6,318 bases of DNA from Deltaproteobacteria bacterium (GTDB lineage Bacteria; Desulfobacterota; DSM-4660; Desulfatiglandales; Desulfatiglandaceae): positions 1 through 6,318 of the forward strand of contig JABGPV010000282.1 of assembly GCA_018644785.1 (NCBI GenBank), read 5' to 3'. Position 1 is the stretch's first letter. Each line of letters begins with the position of its first letter. The notes under the pieces were generated by a model. The model saw only the letters and a list, made by a program, of their open reading frames with translations. It did not search any database and was not told the origin of the DNA. Below are positions 5,925-6,318 of the stretch, in pieces. The translations under genes were made by a program, and so were the position numbers.

Positions 5925-6318
5925 TTATTTAAGATACGGCTCTCTGAGACCTTTCTTGAAAATTTTACCGGAACCGGTCTTGGGAAGGGTCTTCAAAAAA
6001 TCAACACTCTTGGGTGTCTTGTAACCCGCCAGATCCTTTCGACAGTAGGTGATGATCTCCTCTTCGGCCACCCAACATTCTTCCTTCAACACCACACAGG
6101 CCTTGACCGCTTCTCCCCAATGGGCATCCGGTACACCGATAACTGCCGCTTCCAGCACATGGGGGTGGGTGTAGAGAACATTTTCCACTTCCGATGAATA
6201 GACGTTCTCCCCACCGGTAAGGATCATGTCCTTTTTTCGGTCCACAATATTCACGTACCGCTCCCTGTCCATGACCGCCAGATCCCCGGTATACAACCAG
6301 CCGTCCGAAAAGGCTTTT
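5925..6318 (-). CDS. AMP-forming acyl-CoA ligase, C-terminal domain (cut by right edge)
   Basis: The last 130 residues of an acyl-adenylate/CoA ligase of the ANL superfamily; the N-terminal adenylation domain lies beyond the right edge, so no start codon is in the window. These enzymes activate a carboxylic acid with ATP and CoA. Visible motifs in order are GWLYTGDLAVMD (the A7 region with the ribose-binding aspartate), DRKKDMILTGGENVYSSEVE (A8 hinge and turn), HPHVLEAAVIGVPDAHWGE, and LPKTGSGKIFKKGLRE, whose lysine in SGKI (codon at 5964-5966) is the conserved adenylation lysine. The sequence ends a few residues after this, as is usual. It most resembles medium/long-chain fatty acid or aromatic acid CoA ligases, but specificity lies in the missing part. 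It converges on the DUF362 gene with 7 bp between stop codons. A thioesterase nearby fits an acyl-CoA metabolism setting. Confidence 0.92.
   Translation of the reverse strand, partial: KAFSDGWLYTGDLAVMDRERYVNIVDRKKDMILTGGENVYSSEVENVLYTHPHVLEAAVIGVPDAHWGEAVKACVVLKEECWVAEEEIITYCRKDLAGYKTPKSVDFLKTLPKTGSGKIFKKGLREPYLK

Overview
This window looks like an ordinary chromosomal segment of a Gram-negative bacterium. A TolC-type outer membrane protein shows there is an outer membrane. My best guess at lineage is Desulfobacterota (Desulfobacterales-like sulfate reducers or relatives). That rests on the gene mix (DUF362 protein, PaaI-type thioesterase, acyl-CoA ligase, and a small protein with a GKCLACNLTYGLP core that I associate with this group), on middling GC and on tight gene packing. 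It is inference and was not checked by any search. I see no rRNA, tRNA, CRISPR array, insertion sequence, attachment site or phage gene.

Layout from left to right. Positions 1-1524 lie on the minus strand: a TolC-family outer membrane efflux protein (199-1524), followed with no gap by the first 66 codons of an FtsE-family ABC ATPase (1-198) that runs off the left edge. A 263-bp divergent intergenic region (1525-1787) holds a candidate promoter for the tolC side and an 8-bp inverted repeat ahead of the plus-strand genes. Next comes a plus-strand pair separated by 4 bp: a single-pore potassium-channel-like membrane protein (1788-2552) and a PrmA-like methyltransferase (2557-3375). A small conserved-looking cytoplasmic protein of unknown function (3395-3802) faces them on the minus strand.

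A second divergent intergenic region (3803-4052) is the most structured non-coding stretch. It carries a perfect 16-bp palindrome, an 11-bp direct repeat and four copies of TCCAAT. Downstream lies a plus-strand pair: a hotdog-fold PaaI-type acyl-CoA thioesterase (4053-4547) and a DUF362 protein with four C-terminal cysteines (4577-5917). The C-terminal domain of an AMP-forming acyl-CoA ligase (5925-6318, minus strand) converges on it with a 7-bp gap and runs off the right edge.

The thioesterase and acyl-CoA ligase suggest an acyl-CoA metabolism neighbourhood on the right. The left side concerns the cell envelope. I found no convincing new multi-gene system. The points most worth a second look are the uncharacterised CxxC protein, the repeat-rich region at 3843-3933, the tolC-ftsE stop/start junction and the channel-methyltransferase pairing.
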